From the NCBI RefSeq assembly GCF_040545875.1, contig NZ_JBEPMR010000007.1: a stretch of DNA of 64,000 nt; one strand, 5' to 3'. Position 1 is the stretch's first letter. Each line of letters starts with the position of its first letter. The position numbers and the translations under genes were made by a program. This document shows positions 1-8,320 of this stretch, piece by piece. This DNA comes from Faecalicatena_A orotica. GTDB lineage: Bacteria > Bacillota > Clostridia > Lachnospirales > Lachnospiraceae. The notes under the pieces were generated by a model that had not been told where the DNA came from, did no database searches, and saw nothing but the letters and a program-made list of their open reading frames with translations.

Positions 1-17
1 ACCGCACACAGGGTACA

Positions 18-64
18 AAGTGCCACAACCCGCCAATTTCCTAGGATTGTGGCACTTATTTTTT
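18..64 (+). terminator. intrinsic terminator of a gene left of the window
   Basis: An 11-bp perfect stem (18-28 paired with 47-57, GTGCCACAA core) is followed by a T-run at 58-64. It would end a plus-strand transcript entering from outside the window. No coding region lies between it and 293. Confidence 0.6.
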
Positions 65-176
65 CTCACATGTGTCAAAGACGAGATTATATCATAGAAT
101 CCTGTAATTTTAAAACACAAAAGTCTTCCAACGAAAACAGACATCTAGCGAAACAAACGTCATACAAATGTAAATA

Positions 177-223
177 CAAAAATAGCGGGTATCTGCCTGA
201 CTTTTCTGCCGGCAGATACCCGC
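177..223 (-). terminator. intrinsic terminator of the thi operon
   Basis: A 13-bp perfect GC-rich inverted repeat (185-197 with 211-223) reads on the minus strand into ATTTTTGT (177-184). It lies about 70 bases past the last gene of the thiamine-precursor transport operon and probably ends that transcript. Confidence 0.75.
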
Positions 224-293
224 GCGTATCTTTTTCTGACAGGTCTGTCCCCTGTCCATTCTGTTTTCGCTTTCATTTACCTGTTGTTTTTCA

Positions 294-1028
294 TTACAAT
301 TTTTCTATAATCATCCGTTTGTATCCCAGAAATTCCTCCGAGAGATTGAAATCCCTCCTCCGGGGTTTTGGTTCCTTTATCATGATTTCTTCTGTAATTT
401 TTCCCGGGACCCCTGTCAGAAGATAGATCCGGTCCGACAGCAGGACTGCCTCGTCAATATCATGAGTGATAAACAATGTGGACATCCGGATCTTATCCAT
501 GACATCCAGATACCACCTGTGCATATCGCTTTTCGTCAGAGTATCCAGTGCGCTGAACGGTTCATCAAGCAGGGCGACATCTTTCGAAAACATATAAGTC
601 CGAAGAAGAGCTGCCCTCTGTCTCATTCCTCCTGAAAGCTGATGCGGATATTTCTTCTGCGTTCCTTCCAACCCGAATTCTTCAAAATAAGGGCTCACTT
701 TCTCCCTTGCCGCTTTCTTTTTCTCCCCTTTGATCAGAAGCGGCAGTGCCGCATTATCTTCGATCGTACGGTAGGGAAGCAGCAGGTCCTTCTGCAGCAT
801 ATAGCTGATATGGCCCGGCTGTCCTGTGACATCCTGCCCGTCAAGCAATATCCTCCCCTTATCCGGTATATTCAGACCGGAAATCACATTAAACAGGGTC
901 GTCTTCCCTCCGCCGCTAGCTCCCAACAGGCAGACCAGCTCGTTCTCATGCAGTTCTATGGAAATATCCTCAATAATGTTCTGCCCTTCATAGGACATTG
1001 TCACATCTGTTACTATCAGTTCTGCCAT
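294..1028 (-). CDS. thiZ: ABC transporter ATP-binding protein, thiamine-precursor (ThiZ-like)
   Basis: A 244-residue ATPase of the nitrate/taurine/HMP-precursor ABC importer group. Walker A (GASGGGKTT) is near residue 37, the signature LSGGMRQR near 130 and Walker B (VALLDEPFSALD) near 150, followed by the switch His in FITHDID. It should energise the permease ThiX with the binding protein ThiY. It is the last gene of the operon, four bases after thiY, with GGAG seven bases before its ATG. The assignment to hydroxymethylpyrimidine-precursor uptake rests on the upstream TPP riboswitch and the ThiY-like neighbour; the ATPase alone would not separate it from taurine-type systems. Confidence 0.85.
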   Translation of the reverse strand: MAELIVTDVTMSYEGQNIIEDISIELHENELVCLLGASGGGKTTLFNVISGLNIPDKGRILLDGQDVTGQPGHISYMLQKDLLLPYRTIEDNAALPLLIKGEKKKAAREKVSPYFEEFGLEGTQKKYPHQLSGGMRQRAALLRTYMFSKDVALLDEPFSALDTLTKSDMHRWYLDVMDKIRMSTLFITHDIDEAVLLSDRIYLLTGVPGKITEEIMIKEPKPRRRDFNLSEEFLGYKRMIIEKL

Positions 1029-1031
1029 TTT

Positions 1032-2048
1032 CTACTCCAGATAATCGTTATTAAAACCTGTGTTTTCAGGGATTTCCTCTTCTGACAGGCCGTTCTCATT
1101 GATCCAGTTGTAGTAAGCATTCCACCTTGCAGGATCGATATATCCCCACTGGCTGACTTCTGCTTTATACTGGTCCTTCATGTATTCCTGACTTGCCTGT
1201 ACGAGGTCAGGATCAAGCTCCGGCACTGCCTTGCACAGGATGTCGGCGGCGTCTTTCGGGTTCTCGATTGCAAATTCATAGCCTTTCTTTGCCGCAGATA
1301 AAAATGCCTTCGTTGTATCCGCATTTTCTTTCATCCATTCACGGTTTCCAATGATGACCGGTGTATAAAAATCAAAGGCACTGTTGATGTCTTTAAATGC
1401 AAAATAGTCGGTATCCAGACCTGCAACTTCTGTCGCAATCCCCGCCCATCCATAGAAAATCCAGATTGCATCCACAGATTTGCTTTGAAGTGCTGACACC
1501 TCATCCGTCACGGTACTGGGAATCAGTTCCACTTTGCTGAAATCTCCGCCGTCCGCTTCAACAACATTTTGCAGAGTAGCCTTTTCCAGTTCCAGATTCC
1601 ATGTGGCATATTTCTTGCCTTCCAATCCCTTTGGACGGTCCAGACCTTCCCCTTTGCGGGAAATAATACCGGATGTGTTGTGCTGTAAAACCGCCGCAAC
1701 GGCTTCGACCGGAAGTGCATCATCCCCGGTAAAAGCAGGCATCAGGCTGTCCTGAAAGGAAACACCGAACTGTGCTTTTCCTGACGCAACCAGAACTTCC
1801 GCCCCGTCCTCCGGAGGCTGCACGATCTCCACGTCAAGTCCTGCATCAGCAAAGTAGCCTTTTTCCTGAGCCACATAGATACCCGTGTGATTCGTATTCG
1901 GAGTCCAGTCAAGCACAAAAGTAAGCTTTGTAAGGTCTTTATCTGAACCCTGATCCGATTTCTTTGTATCTTCCGATTTGCCGCTGCATCCGGCCATACT
2001 GGCAGTCAGCGCAGCAGCGAGTAAAAGCGCTAAAATTCTCTTTTTCAT
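1032..2048 (-). CDS. thiY: ABC transporter substrate-binding lipoprotein (ThiY-like, NMT1/THI5 family)
   Basis: A 338-residue lipoprotein. The start at 2048 is chosen because GGAG sits nine bases upstream and the protein then begins MKKRILALLL with a lipobox ending in AGC near residue 20. The mature part has the NMT1/THI5 hallmarks: LDWTPNTNHTGIYVA near 45, then EDGAEVLVASG and the WIFYGW segment. Family members bind formyl-aminopyrimidine or hydroxymethylpyrimidine thiamine-salvage precursors outside the membrane. It lies between the permease and ATPase genes of the riboswitch-controlled operon. Specificity among pyrimidine precursors cannot be settled from sequence alone. Confidence 0.88.
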   Translation of the reverse strand: MKKRILALLLAAALTASMAGCSGKSEDTKKSDQGSDKDLTKLTFVLDWTPNTNHTGIYVAQEKGYFADAGLDVEIVQPPEDGAEVLVASGKAQFGVSFQDSLMPAFTGDDALPVEAVAAVLQHNTSGIISRKGEGLDRPKGLEGKKYATWNLELEKATLQNVVEADGGDFSKVELIPSTVTDEVSALQSKSVDAIWIFYGWAGIATEVAGLDTDYFAFKDINSAFDFYTPVIIGNREWMKENADTTKAFLSAAKKGYEFAIENPKDAADILCKAVPELDPDLVQASQEYMKDQYKAEVSQWGYIDPARWNAYYNWINENGLSEEEIPENTGFNNDYLE

Positions 2049-2062
2049 AAACCATTTCTCCT

Positions 2063-2851
2063 CTATTTCGTTTCTTCCCAGGGCATGCATTTTTTCTGAA
2101 GCAAATTGACCAGCTTCATCAGAACAAGACTGATTACCGATATCAGAAAGATGACTGCAAACATCTTATCAAACGAAAATCCTTTCTTTACCCTGATCAT
2201 ATATACTCCCAGTCCGTTAAATCCTCCCAGCCATTCAGAAATCACCGCTCCGACTACTGCATAGGATGCAGAAATCCTGAGGCTTGCAAAGAACTGGCTT
2301 AAGGAACCCGGAAACTTCACAAACCAGAATGTCTGCATCTTTGACGCACCCATTGAACGCATCAGATTAATCGTATCCCTGTCCGCCGCACGGAATCCAT
2401 CCAACAGGCTTACGGTGATCGGGAAAAACGTCACGATGACGATCAGAATTACCTTCGGCAGCATCTCATATCCGAACCACAAAACTAAAAGCGGTGCAAT
2501 TGCCACTGTCGGAACCGTCTGCGTCAGGACAATCAGTGGATAAAATGCCTGATAAACCTTTTCAAACCGGTCCATTAAGACGGCCATCAAGAACCCGATC
2601 AAAACCCCCATTGCAAGACCTACAAATGCTTCGATGAGCGTTACCTTCGCATTGCTCATCAGTACCGGGAAATCAGATACAAAAGATTTCACGACATCTA
2701 TCGGTGAGGGCAGCATAAACTTTGAGATCAGGCCGGTCCCGCTGGCTGTCTGCCAGAGGGCTAAAATCACCAGAATGGCGAATGCCGGCCAGAAACTGGC
2801 TGACCAGTTCCTGCCCTCTTTATGCGTGGTGTTTTGTGACTTTCTTTTCAA
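2063..2851 (-). CDS. thiX: ABC transporter permease (ThiX-like)
   Basis: A 262-residue inner-membrane permease of the SsuC/TauC/ThiX group with about six hydrophobic segments. It carries the cytoplasmic EAA-type loop (GFRAADRDTINLMRSMGASKMQTFW, shown by its start GFRAAD near 152) that contacts the ATPase. The likely start is TTG at 2851, with AAGGAG about 12 bases upstream; it overlaps the 3' end of the thiamine-binding gene by about 30 bases, which suggests coupled translation. An internal ATG is possible but would cut the first membrane segment. It forms the channel for the precursor bound by ThiY. Confidence 0.85.
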   Translation of the reverse strand: MKRKSQNTTHKEGRNWSASFWPAFAILVILALWQTASGTGLISKFMLPSPIDVVKSFVSDFPVLMSNAKVTLIEAFVGLAMGVLIGFLMAVLMDRFEKVYQAFYPLIVLTQTVPTVAIAPLLVLWFGYEMLPKVILIVIVTFFPITVSLLDGFRAADRDTINLMRSMGASKMQTFWFVKFPGSLSQFFASLRISASYAVVGAVISEWLGGFNGLGVYMIRVKKGFSFDKMFAVIFLISVISLVLMKLVNLLQKKCMPWEETK

Positions 2852-3116
2852 TGGTAAGCACGTCTCCTTCCGGCTTGTAGGATACTTTGATATAAGCCGC
2901 TACCGATGGTGCGCCCGCGCGGATTGCAATATGCTGGCACTCTTTTACAATATCCATCAGTTCATCATAATCTCCCTCTATTGCTGTTTCAAACGGTCCT
3001 ACATAATAGTTCAAGCCGGTGCTTTTAATATAGTCAATCACCTCATCGACGATACGGATCAGTTCCTCATCATTTGCCGCCTCCGGCAGTGTCTGGATTG
3101 CTACACTTGCATTCAT
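2820..3116 (-). CDS. thiamine-binding protein, MTH1187/YkoF-like (COG0011)
   Basis: A small 98-residue protein of the MTH1187/YqgV family, a ferredoxin-like fold whose members bind thiamine or its pyrimidine part. Seen motifs are the N-terminal beta strand (NASVAIQTLP), LNYYVGPFETAIEGDYDEL and IRAGAPSVAAYIKVSY. The start at 3116 is supported by AGGAGG eight bases upstream; an in-frame ATG at 3230 is rejected because it would fall beyond the riboswitch terminator. It is the first gene of the TPP-regulated transport operon and may act as a cytosolic thiamine or precursor carrier; that role is inferred. Confidence 0.85.
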   Translation of the reverse strand: MNASVAIQTLPEAANDEELIRIVDEVIDYIKSTGLNYYVGPFETAIEGDYDELMDIVKECQHIAIRAGAPSVAAYIKVSYKPEGDVLTIEKKVTKHHA

Positions 3117-3181
3117 ACTTTTTTCCTCCTGATTTTGAATTTTTCTGACATGTCTTATGGCACATCTTGGAATTAGGTATC

Positions 3182-3223
3182 CTGAAAACGAAAAGAAAAC
3201 CCCGTCAGATATGTCTGGCGAGG
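3182..3223 (-). terminator. riboswitch-associated terminator
   Basis: On the minus strand a nine-pair stem with one mismatch (3200-3223) runs into TTTTCTTTTC (3182-3199). It lies between the TPP aptamer and the first gene, so it is the likely OFF state of the expression platform. Confidence 0.7.
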
Positions 3224-3282
3224 TTCGCATGCTTCATATGTCTTATAAAACTTCTTTATTCTATAAGTATACTCTGTATATC

Positions 3283-3372
3283 TACTTTCCTACGCTGGCA
3301 TTATCCAGATCAGGTATACGGGTTAAAGGTCTGTTTACCTTACTCTCAGCCGGTTTACACCAGCACCCCTGT
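3283..3372 (-). ncRNA. TPP riboswitch (THI element)
   Basis: The minus strand carries the conserved TPP aptamer blocks: AGGGGTGCT near 3367, CTGAGAG near 3344, ACCC near 3320 and the CCTGATCTGGATAATGCCAGCG box near 3311-3290. Order and spacing fit the family. It precedes a terminator hairpin and the thi transport operon, so high TPP should shut off the operon. Confidence 0.95.
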
Positions 3373-3391
3373 CTTATTTAATTCCACATTT

Positions 3392-3420
3392 AGTTTATCC
3401 TGTAACACTCCTAATGTCAA
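3392..3420 (-). promoter_or_regulatory. sigma-A promoter of the thi operon
   Basis: Minus-strand -35 TTGACA (3415-3420) and -10 TAAACT (3392-3397) are separated by 17 bases, placing the transcript start just before the TPP aptamer. Confidence 0.75.
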
Positions 3421-3453
3421 GGACAGATAAAAAATTCCCACGATTCCCTTCCC

Positions 3454-4566
3454 TCACAGGATGACCGAAGTAGTTGTCCCCTCTTCCTTTGAGGACCTGT
3501 AGACCAGTCTCCAGCCATGCACGCCTGCTATCTCATGGCACAGCCCGATTCCAAACCCATGCCTGTCCGCATATTCCGGGTGGAGCCCCTGAACCCGGTT
3601 CATCTGCCTTAACTTCTTTTCGCTGATTGGTTCCCCGTCATTCCAGATGATGATATCCTGTTTATCTGCCGTAAGCTTTACATGTTCGCCTGCATTCACC
3701 GCATTATGTACCAGATTTTCCAGCATACAGCGTATTAAAGTCGGGTCCCCCTGTACCGTTTCTATCCGGCAGTCCACTTCCAGATCCGGGTACAGCAGTT
3801 TTATCTGGTCAAGCAGTTCCTTAAGCCTTACCTTCTGCATCTGTACACGTCCTTCCCTCATACCACCCATAATCAGAAGCTTCTCAACGATATTTCCCAT
3901 ATTGAGCGAGCTCTCTACAATCTGCTGTGCAGCAAAAAAACGGTCTTCTTCGCTGAGATTCCCCATCATCAGATATTCTGCGTATCCCTGAATTCCGGTC
4001 AGCGGTGTTCGCAGTTCATGGGCAATCTGGCTGACCGGCCGGTTAATACGCTTCATTGTCAGGTACAGCATAGTCCCTATGACTGCTGCAATCAGGACAC
4101 TCAGAAGCATTATCTGTATGATGCGCTGCTTCTGTGTATCATTGAAAGAAGCCATGCTTTCCATATAAGAGATGTGCAGAACTGCACCGCCTGACATTAC
4201 AATGCTGTCCCGGATCAGGATATAAGGTGTCCTTCGCCAGGTAACCACCTGCAGTCTGCCGCTGTCCGCGGCATCTAAGGGAATATAGTCAACCACCTTT
4301 TCTTCATCAATTGACACACTGATTTTAACCCCTGTGGCCAGATATCTTTTGGCCGCATCTTCTATCTTTTCCTCCAGCTTTCCCCTGTCAGTTTCCTGAT
4401 AGCCAGACAGCATGTAGGCAATCCCCTGCTCCCCCGATACAGCCCGGCTGATCCAGTCTTTAAGTTCACTGCGGTACAGAACAGCATGGAGGGCAAGCAG
4501 GCTTCCCTCTATAATAATCAGGAAAAACAGAAATGTAACAAGAAAATTCTTTTTCCATAGCTGCAT
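3454..4566 (-). CDS. two-component sensor histidine kinase
   Basis: A 370-residue membrane kinase. An N-terminal hydrophobic helix (about 10-32) and a second one (about 150-172) flank an extracellular sensing part. HisKA follows with the phospho-acceptor His at about 183 (AHELRTPLTGIQG), then the N box (HNAVNAGEH), the G1 box (IIWNDGEP) and a G2-like GFGIGL stretch of the ATPase domain. The start at 4566 has GGAG seven bases upstream; an upstream in-frame ATG would overlap the regulator gene further. It follows the OmpR-type regulator by one base, so they are one operon and probably a cognate pair. The stimulus is unknown. Confidence 0.88.
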   Translation of the reverse strand: MQLWKKNFLVTFLFFLIIIEGSLLALHAVLYRSELKDWISRAVSGEQGIAYMLSGYQETDRGKLEEKIEDAAKRYLATGVKISVSIDEEKVVDYIPLDAADSGRLQVVTWRRTPYILIRDSIVMSGGAVLHISYMESMASFNDTQKQRIIQIMLLSVLIAAVIGTMLYLTMKRINRPVSQIAHELRTPLTGIQGYAEYLMMGNLSEEDRFFAAQQIVESSLNMGNIVEKLLIMGGMREGRVQMQKVRLKELLDQIKLLYPDLEVDCRIETVQGDPTLIRCMLENLVHNAVNAGEHVKLTADKQDIIIWNDGEPISEKKLRQMNRVQGLHPEYADRHGFGIGLCHEIAGVHGWRLVYRSSKEEGTTTSVIL

Positions 4567-4567
4567 C

Positions 4568-5215
4568 TTAAATCTCCAATCGGTACCCATATTTAAATAT
4601 CGTTTTTATCTCCCTCTCCAGCCCCAGTTTCTTGCGCAGGCGCCGGATATGGACGTCAACAGTTCTGTCATCCCCGTAAAAATCCATTCCCCATGCCAGA
4701 TCCAGAAGCCTGTCTCTGGAAAGCGCAATATTTCTGTTGTCAAGAAGTACCTTCAGCAGTTCATACTCACGGGAAGTCAACTCTACCGTTTCTGCATTTT
4801 TCGTAACAACAGCCTTCGCCGTATCCACTTCCACATCCCCGATCCGGTACAGCGTCTGCTCCTTATGAGAACGGCGCAGCGCTGCATGTATACGTGCCGT
4901 AAGCTCGTCCATTGCAAATGGTTTTACAATGTAGTCTTCGGCCCCGCCGTTCAGCCCCTTTACCCTGTCGGAAATCTCGCCCCTTGCAGTCACGCAGATG
5001 ACCGGAATCTCCCTGAACTGCTTCAATAAATCAAAGCCGCTCATATCCGGCAGATTCATATCCAGCAAAATCAGATCCGGTGCTTTTTGCTCTACGGACC
5101 TCAGGGCTTCCCGCCCCTGAAAGGCGGAAAACCCTCTGTGTCCTGTCATTTCGATTGTACGCCTGATTAATTCATTGATGCTTTTGTCATCCTCGACAAT
5201 TAAAATATCTGCCAT
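4568..5215 (-). CDS. OmpR/PhoB-type response regulator
   Basis: A 215-residue regulator. The receiver domain (1-115) has the acidic pair VEDD near 8-10, phospho-acceptor Asp52 (LILLDMNLPD), the conserved Thr of VTARG near 77 and Lys of VKPF near 100. The C-terminal winged helix (about 125-215) carries LTSREYELL and RTVDVHIRRLRKKLG, typical of OmpR-family DNA binding. It is transcribed with the downstream kinase, which should phosphorylate it. Target genes are not evident; the adjacent repeat-containing membrane protein upstream is one candidate because it is co-oriented. Confidence 0.93.
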   Translation of the reverse strand: MADILIVEDDKSINELIRRTIEMTGHRGFSAFQGREALRSVEQKAPDLILLDMNLPDMSGFDLLKQFREIPVICVTARGEISDRVKGLNGGAEDYIVKPFAMDELTARIHAALRRSHKEQTLYRIGDVEVDTAKAVVTKNAETVELTSREYELLKVLLDNRNIALSRDRLLDLAWGMDFYGDDRTVDVHIRRLRKKLGLEREIKTIFKYGYRLEI

Positions 5216-5281
5216 AGGCGCCCCCTGTTTTTATGTATGATTCGTAAAACTATTCATGAACTCAGAACAGTTACTAGTATC

Positions 5282-6259
5282 CTAATGCTTTCCCCCCGCA
5301 GCCGCATCGACGATTATCTTTGTCAGATCTTCTGCCGAAAAATCAGATATCACTGCCTTATCCGGGTCAATCCCCCTCTTTCTGCAAAATTCTCCGATTG
5401 CATTTCTTGCATCCTCGAGCTGGTTCGTATCTCGTATATGGGCTTCCAGTGACCATTCCACGATCTTATAACCGTCCCTTTCGGCATTATCTTCATACAG
5501 TGTCGATGCCCCCAGGTATTTCAACAGCCACAGTGCCTCCTCGTAGGCAGAGATTTCACCCTTAATATCTTTTACCTTCGCGGTATCGTAATTCAGATTG
5601 TATTTCTCACATACCTGCTTTGCAATCTTCTTGTCAAGCTGGTGCTCTTTATACAGTCTGTTGTTAATTCGGTCCTTCTCTTTTTCTGTCCCGTGGTCTG
5701 AAGTATCAAAAGCCAGATTCCCAATTTCAATCAATTCCTCTGCCGTTAAATCAGAAACTACAGACTTGTCCGGATTAATGCCGTGTTCCCCGCAGTATGC
5801 TTCTATCACATCTTTCCCTCCGGAAAATGCATAAATCTCACAGATATACATCTCGAGTGACTGCACAGGACCTGCCTTACCATCCTTAATACTTTCCTCG
5901 AGCAAGGGGGAATTACCTAAATCTTTTAAAAGCCTCAGTGCTTCCGCATAAGAGGACATTTCTGGTGTGATTTCTTCCAGCGTAACCGTATCATAATCCA
6001 ACCCGTACTTTTCACATACCTTTGCGGCAGTCTCCTGATCCTGATTATACTCTTTATATGGTGCATTCTGATCCCATACTTCATAATATATTTTGACTAT
6101 ATCTGACGGCTCATCCATTTCTTTATCTGCCGCCTTTACAATCTCACTGACAGCCAGCGTGTTCGTAAGTTTCATTCCGGCACCCAGCACGGCTGTCATG
6201 CATACAACCAGACCTCCCGCAATAACCGCAGCCTTGTACTTCCTCCATATCTCTTTCAT
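5282..6259 (-). CDS. membrane-anchored protein with two internal repeats, unknown function
   Basis: A 325-residue protein not recognised as a named family. One hydrophobic helix at about 10-30 (AAVIAGGLVVCMTAVLG) would anchor or export it. The rest is made of two related units of roughly 115 residues (about 68-180 and 202-315). Each has YKE, then a VCEKY(G/N)L(D/N)YDT block, an E(A)LxLLKxLG block, a Cys-containing helix and a (G)INPDK/GIDPDK(S/A)V(V/I)SD(L/F)(T/S)AE block. It starts at an ATG with AGGAG nine bases upstream. The two-component genes lie downstream on the same strand; a sensory or envelope role is only a guess. Confidence 0.7.
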   Translation of the reverse strand: MKEIWRKYKAAVIAGGLVVCMTAVLGAGMKLTNTLAVSEIVKAADKEMDEPSDIVKIYYEVWDQNAPYKEYNQDQETAAKVCEKYGLDYDTVTLEEITPEMSSYAEALRLLKDLGNSPLLEESIKDGKAGPVQSLEMYICEIYAFSGGKDVIEAYCGEHGINPDKSVVSDLTAEELIEIGNLAFDTSDHGTEKEKDRINNRLYKEHQLDKKIAKQVCEKYNLNYDTAKVKDIKGEISAYEEALWLLKYLGASTLYEDNAERDGYKIVEWSLEAHIRDTNQLEDARNAIGEFCRKRGIDPDKAVISDFSAEDLTKIIVDAAAGGKH

Positions 6260-6303
6260 AACCCATATCTCCTTTCTCCTGTCATAATGCCGTATAAACC
6301 GGT

Positions 6304-6316
6304 GAGTACAGTACTC
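6304..6316. repeat. 13-bp perfect palindrome upstream of the repeat protein
   Basis: GAGTAC-A-GTACTC lies about 45 bases upstream of the repeat-protein start codon. It has the size of a transcription-factor site, but no factor is known. The rest of the 6260-6559 gap holds no gene. Confidence 0.35.
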
Positions 6317-6424
6317 TTTTGTTACTATTGTTCCTTACACACTCATCATAAACAGGAGATGTTGCAGACTTATTACAGATGGATACCGGCAGGGCTTTTT
6401 TCATAATAAACTGGTTTATTTAGA

Positions 6425-6457
6425 AAGTAACACAGCAGCTGCGCCGCTGTGTTACTT
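6425..6457. terminator. 12-bp inverted repeat between convergently spaced units, possible terminator
   Basis: A perfect 12-bp stem (6425-6436 with 6446-6457, AAGTAACACAGC arm) lies 100 bases past the thioester-domain gene on the minus strand. The U-tract is poor (TCTAAATAAA), so terminator function is plausible but not certain. Confidence 0.45.
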
Positions 6458-6559
6458 ATTCAGTATAGCATAATATAAATACTTACACTATGTGCCCTTT
6501 TACGATTTATTGGCAGATATTTTATAAATCCCTGTTATTTTTTCTTTCTCGTCCAAAAT

Positions 6560-8206
6560 CTACCTCTCCGCTGTTCCTGTATGCTTCTCTTCCTCTGAGC
6601 TGCATGACTGGTTACAGCAGCAAGGGGGCTTCGGAAGACAGGGCAGTTTCGGTGGACATGGGGGACACGGCGGCTTTGGCGGGCATGGCGGTTCCGGCGG
6701 ACACGGCGGCTTCGGCGGGCATGGCGGTTCCGGCGGACACGGCGGCTTTGGTGGACACGTCGGCTTCGGCGGACACGGTGGTTCCGGCGGACATGGCGGA
6801 TACGGCGGCCTCGGTGGATATGGCGGATACGGTGGTTCCGGCGGATATGGTGGGTATGGCGGCCTCGGTGGATATGGGGGATACGGTGGTTCCGGCGGAT
6901 ATGGTGGGTATGGCGGGTACGGTGGTTCCTGAAAATACGGCGGTCTTGGCCAATATCCGTTATACGGAGGATACCCGCATATACATGGCGGATAAGGATA
7001 CATTCCGCCCCCCTGATTTGAATTACTATTATTATTGTTATTATTATTGTTGTTATTATTATTTGAAGTATTATTATTAATGTTTATCCCCGGTCTGCAG
7101 GATTTCTCTTTTACTTTACCTGCTGCCGCGCATACACAAATTTCTGCTGTAACTGTAACTCTTTCATTAAGCAGCCCGGTTCCAATCGGCTGATAATTTG
7201 GTGAACTCTCAGGCTTCATGGTAACCACACGTGTTACATCTGTTGTAAATGATGCACTTAACGTAAAGCATATATAATCCTTCATCGTTCTGACAGCCAG
7301 ATAAAATTCGTCTCCTATAGACGGTGCTTCGATACTATTTCCACAGAAATCCATAAATACTGCTGAAAAATCATCCTGGCATGTGCATAAAGGTTCTATC
7401 GTAATACTTGGCTGCCCAGTCAGTCCGGACTGAAGTCTGAAAGGGCCTATCAATAGTCTTCCACATACTGTCCTTAATTCATTCGGACAGCCTGAAAATA
7501 CCAGATATGGTACGCTTACATCTGATGGAATTTCTCCCGTATTGCAGCAGTCAATCCCTGTATTTTTGCAGCAGTTCTGGTTTGCCGCCTTTGGGGGCGC
7601 CGGTACTGCTGCTGAGTCTGCAAATTCTCCTGCAAGTTCCAGAAGACGCAGGACGGCAGCACGCATTCTTGCCGACTTCGGATGTGCTTCATCTGTAGTA
7701 CAATCTAAAAAATATACTTCATCAGGCGCAATCTGCCCCAATAAAACCCACAGGGCCACCTGAACAGCAGCGTAGGCATCATTGTCATCCAATGGAGGGT
7801 TTGCTGTTGGGTCTACCCCCGCTAGTGCAAATGTCTGTGCCGCGCTGACCGTTGGAAAAGTATTTGCCAGTATCCAGGCAAGCATCTGCTTTTGTCTCTC
7901 CGTGGCTGTTTCGAAAATAGATTCAAACGGAGCACTTACATAGGGAATATCCCCATATGGTCCATCCGCAAATTTATCCAGACAATATGCAAAACCCGTC
8001 GTTCCATTTTGAGTCAGTCTGAATTGAAATATATTGTTGTGATCCGGCCGGTCCAGATGATATCTGGATTCTGTAGTAGAAGGCAGTGAACAGTAGTTGC
8101 GCACTTCCGGATCACCTGTCGCAGTCCCTGTCAGATCGGTACCAGGGTAAATCGTAAAAGGACGCGATACGATCCGGACAGTCTGCTGATTAATGACTTG
8201 TATCAT
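6560..8206 (-). CDS. thioester-domain protein with Asn-rich and Pro-rich tandem tail
   Basis: A 548-residue protein. The N-terminal part (about 1-165) resembles Gram-positive thioester (TQXA-type) domains: Cys75 in GFAYCLDKF and Gln149 in AYAAVQVALWVLL are placed like the Cys-Gln pair that forms the internal thioester. A Cys-rich middle part (about 205-375) of beta character follows, then an Asn run (about 376-397), then about 120 residues of PPYPP/PPEPP/CPPKPP repeats and a Cys-rich tail. Neither a signal peptide nor an LPXTG sorting signal is visible, unlike classical thioester adhesins, so a spore-surface location is possible. GGAG lies nine bases before the ATG. The repeat DNA is strongly strand-asymmetric and contains an ATT-type microsatellite (about 7023-7080). 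Confidence 0.7.
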   Translation of the reverse strand: MIQVINQQTVRIVSRPFTIYPGTDLTGTATGDPEVRNYCSLPSTTESRYHLDRPDHNNIFQFRLTQNGTTGFAYCLDKFADGPYGDIPYVSAPFESIFETATERQKQMLAWILANTFPTVSAAQTFALAGVDPTANPPLDDNDAYAAVQVALWVLLGQIAPDEVYFLDCTTDEAHPKSARMRAAVLRLLELAGEFADSAAVPAPPKAANQNCCKNTGIDCCNTGEIPSDVSVPYLVFSGCPNELRTVCGRLLIGPFRLQSGLTGQPSITIEPLCTCQDDFSAVFMDFCGNSIEAPSIGDEFYLAVRTMKDYICFTLSASFTTDVTRVVTMKPESSPNYQPIGTGLLNERVTVTAEICVCAAAGKVKEKSCRPGININNNTSNNNNNNNNNNNNSNSNQGGGMYPYPPCICGYPPYNGYWPRPPYFQEPPYPPYPPYPPEPPYPPYPPRPPYPPYPPEPPYPPYPPRPPYPPCPPEPPCPPKPTCPPKPPCPPEPPCPPKPPCPPEPPCPPKPPCPPCPPKLPCLPKPPCCCNQSCSSEEEKHTGTAER

Positions 8207-8320
8207 AATTTGATCTCCAGTAAATTTATTCTTATGATACGGTATGTTCGGTATTCAGATATGTTCCAACTTCATGAAATCAGTATTTAAGTAGTCATAA
8301 AAAATAATTTAGGAAATTAG

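Noticed and set aside
3116..3230. Longer N terminus for the thiamine-binding gene starting at 3230
   Set aside because: It would begin inside the riboswitch terminator and lacks a ribosome binding site; the ATG at 3116 follows AGGAGG.
6700..7000. Possible CRISPR-like repeats in the Pro-rich coding segment
   Set aside because: The periodicity is that of short peptide repeats in frame with the gene; there are no unique spacers of constant length.
6490..7080. Plus-strand open frame rich in Ala, Asp, Met and Val repeats, antisense to the thioester-domain gene
   Set aside because: It is the antisense reading of the CCNCCN proline repeats; periodic sequence keeps several frames open. It has no ribosome binding site and no family match.
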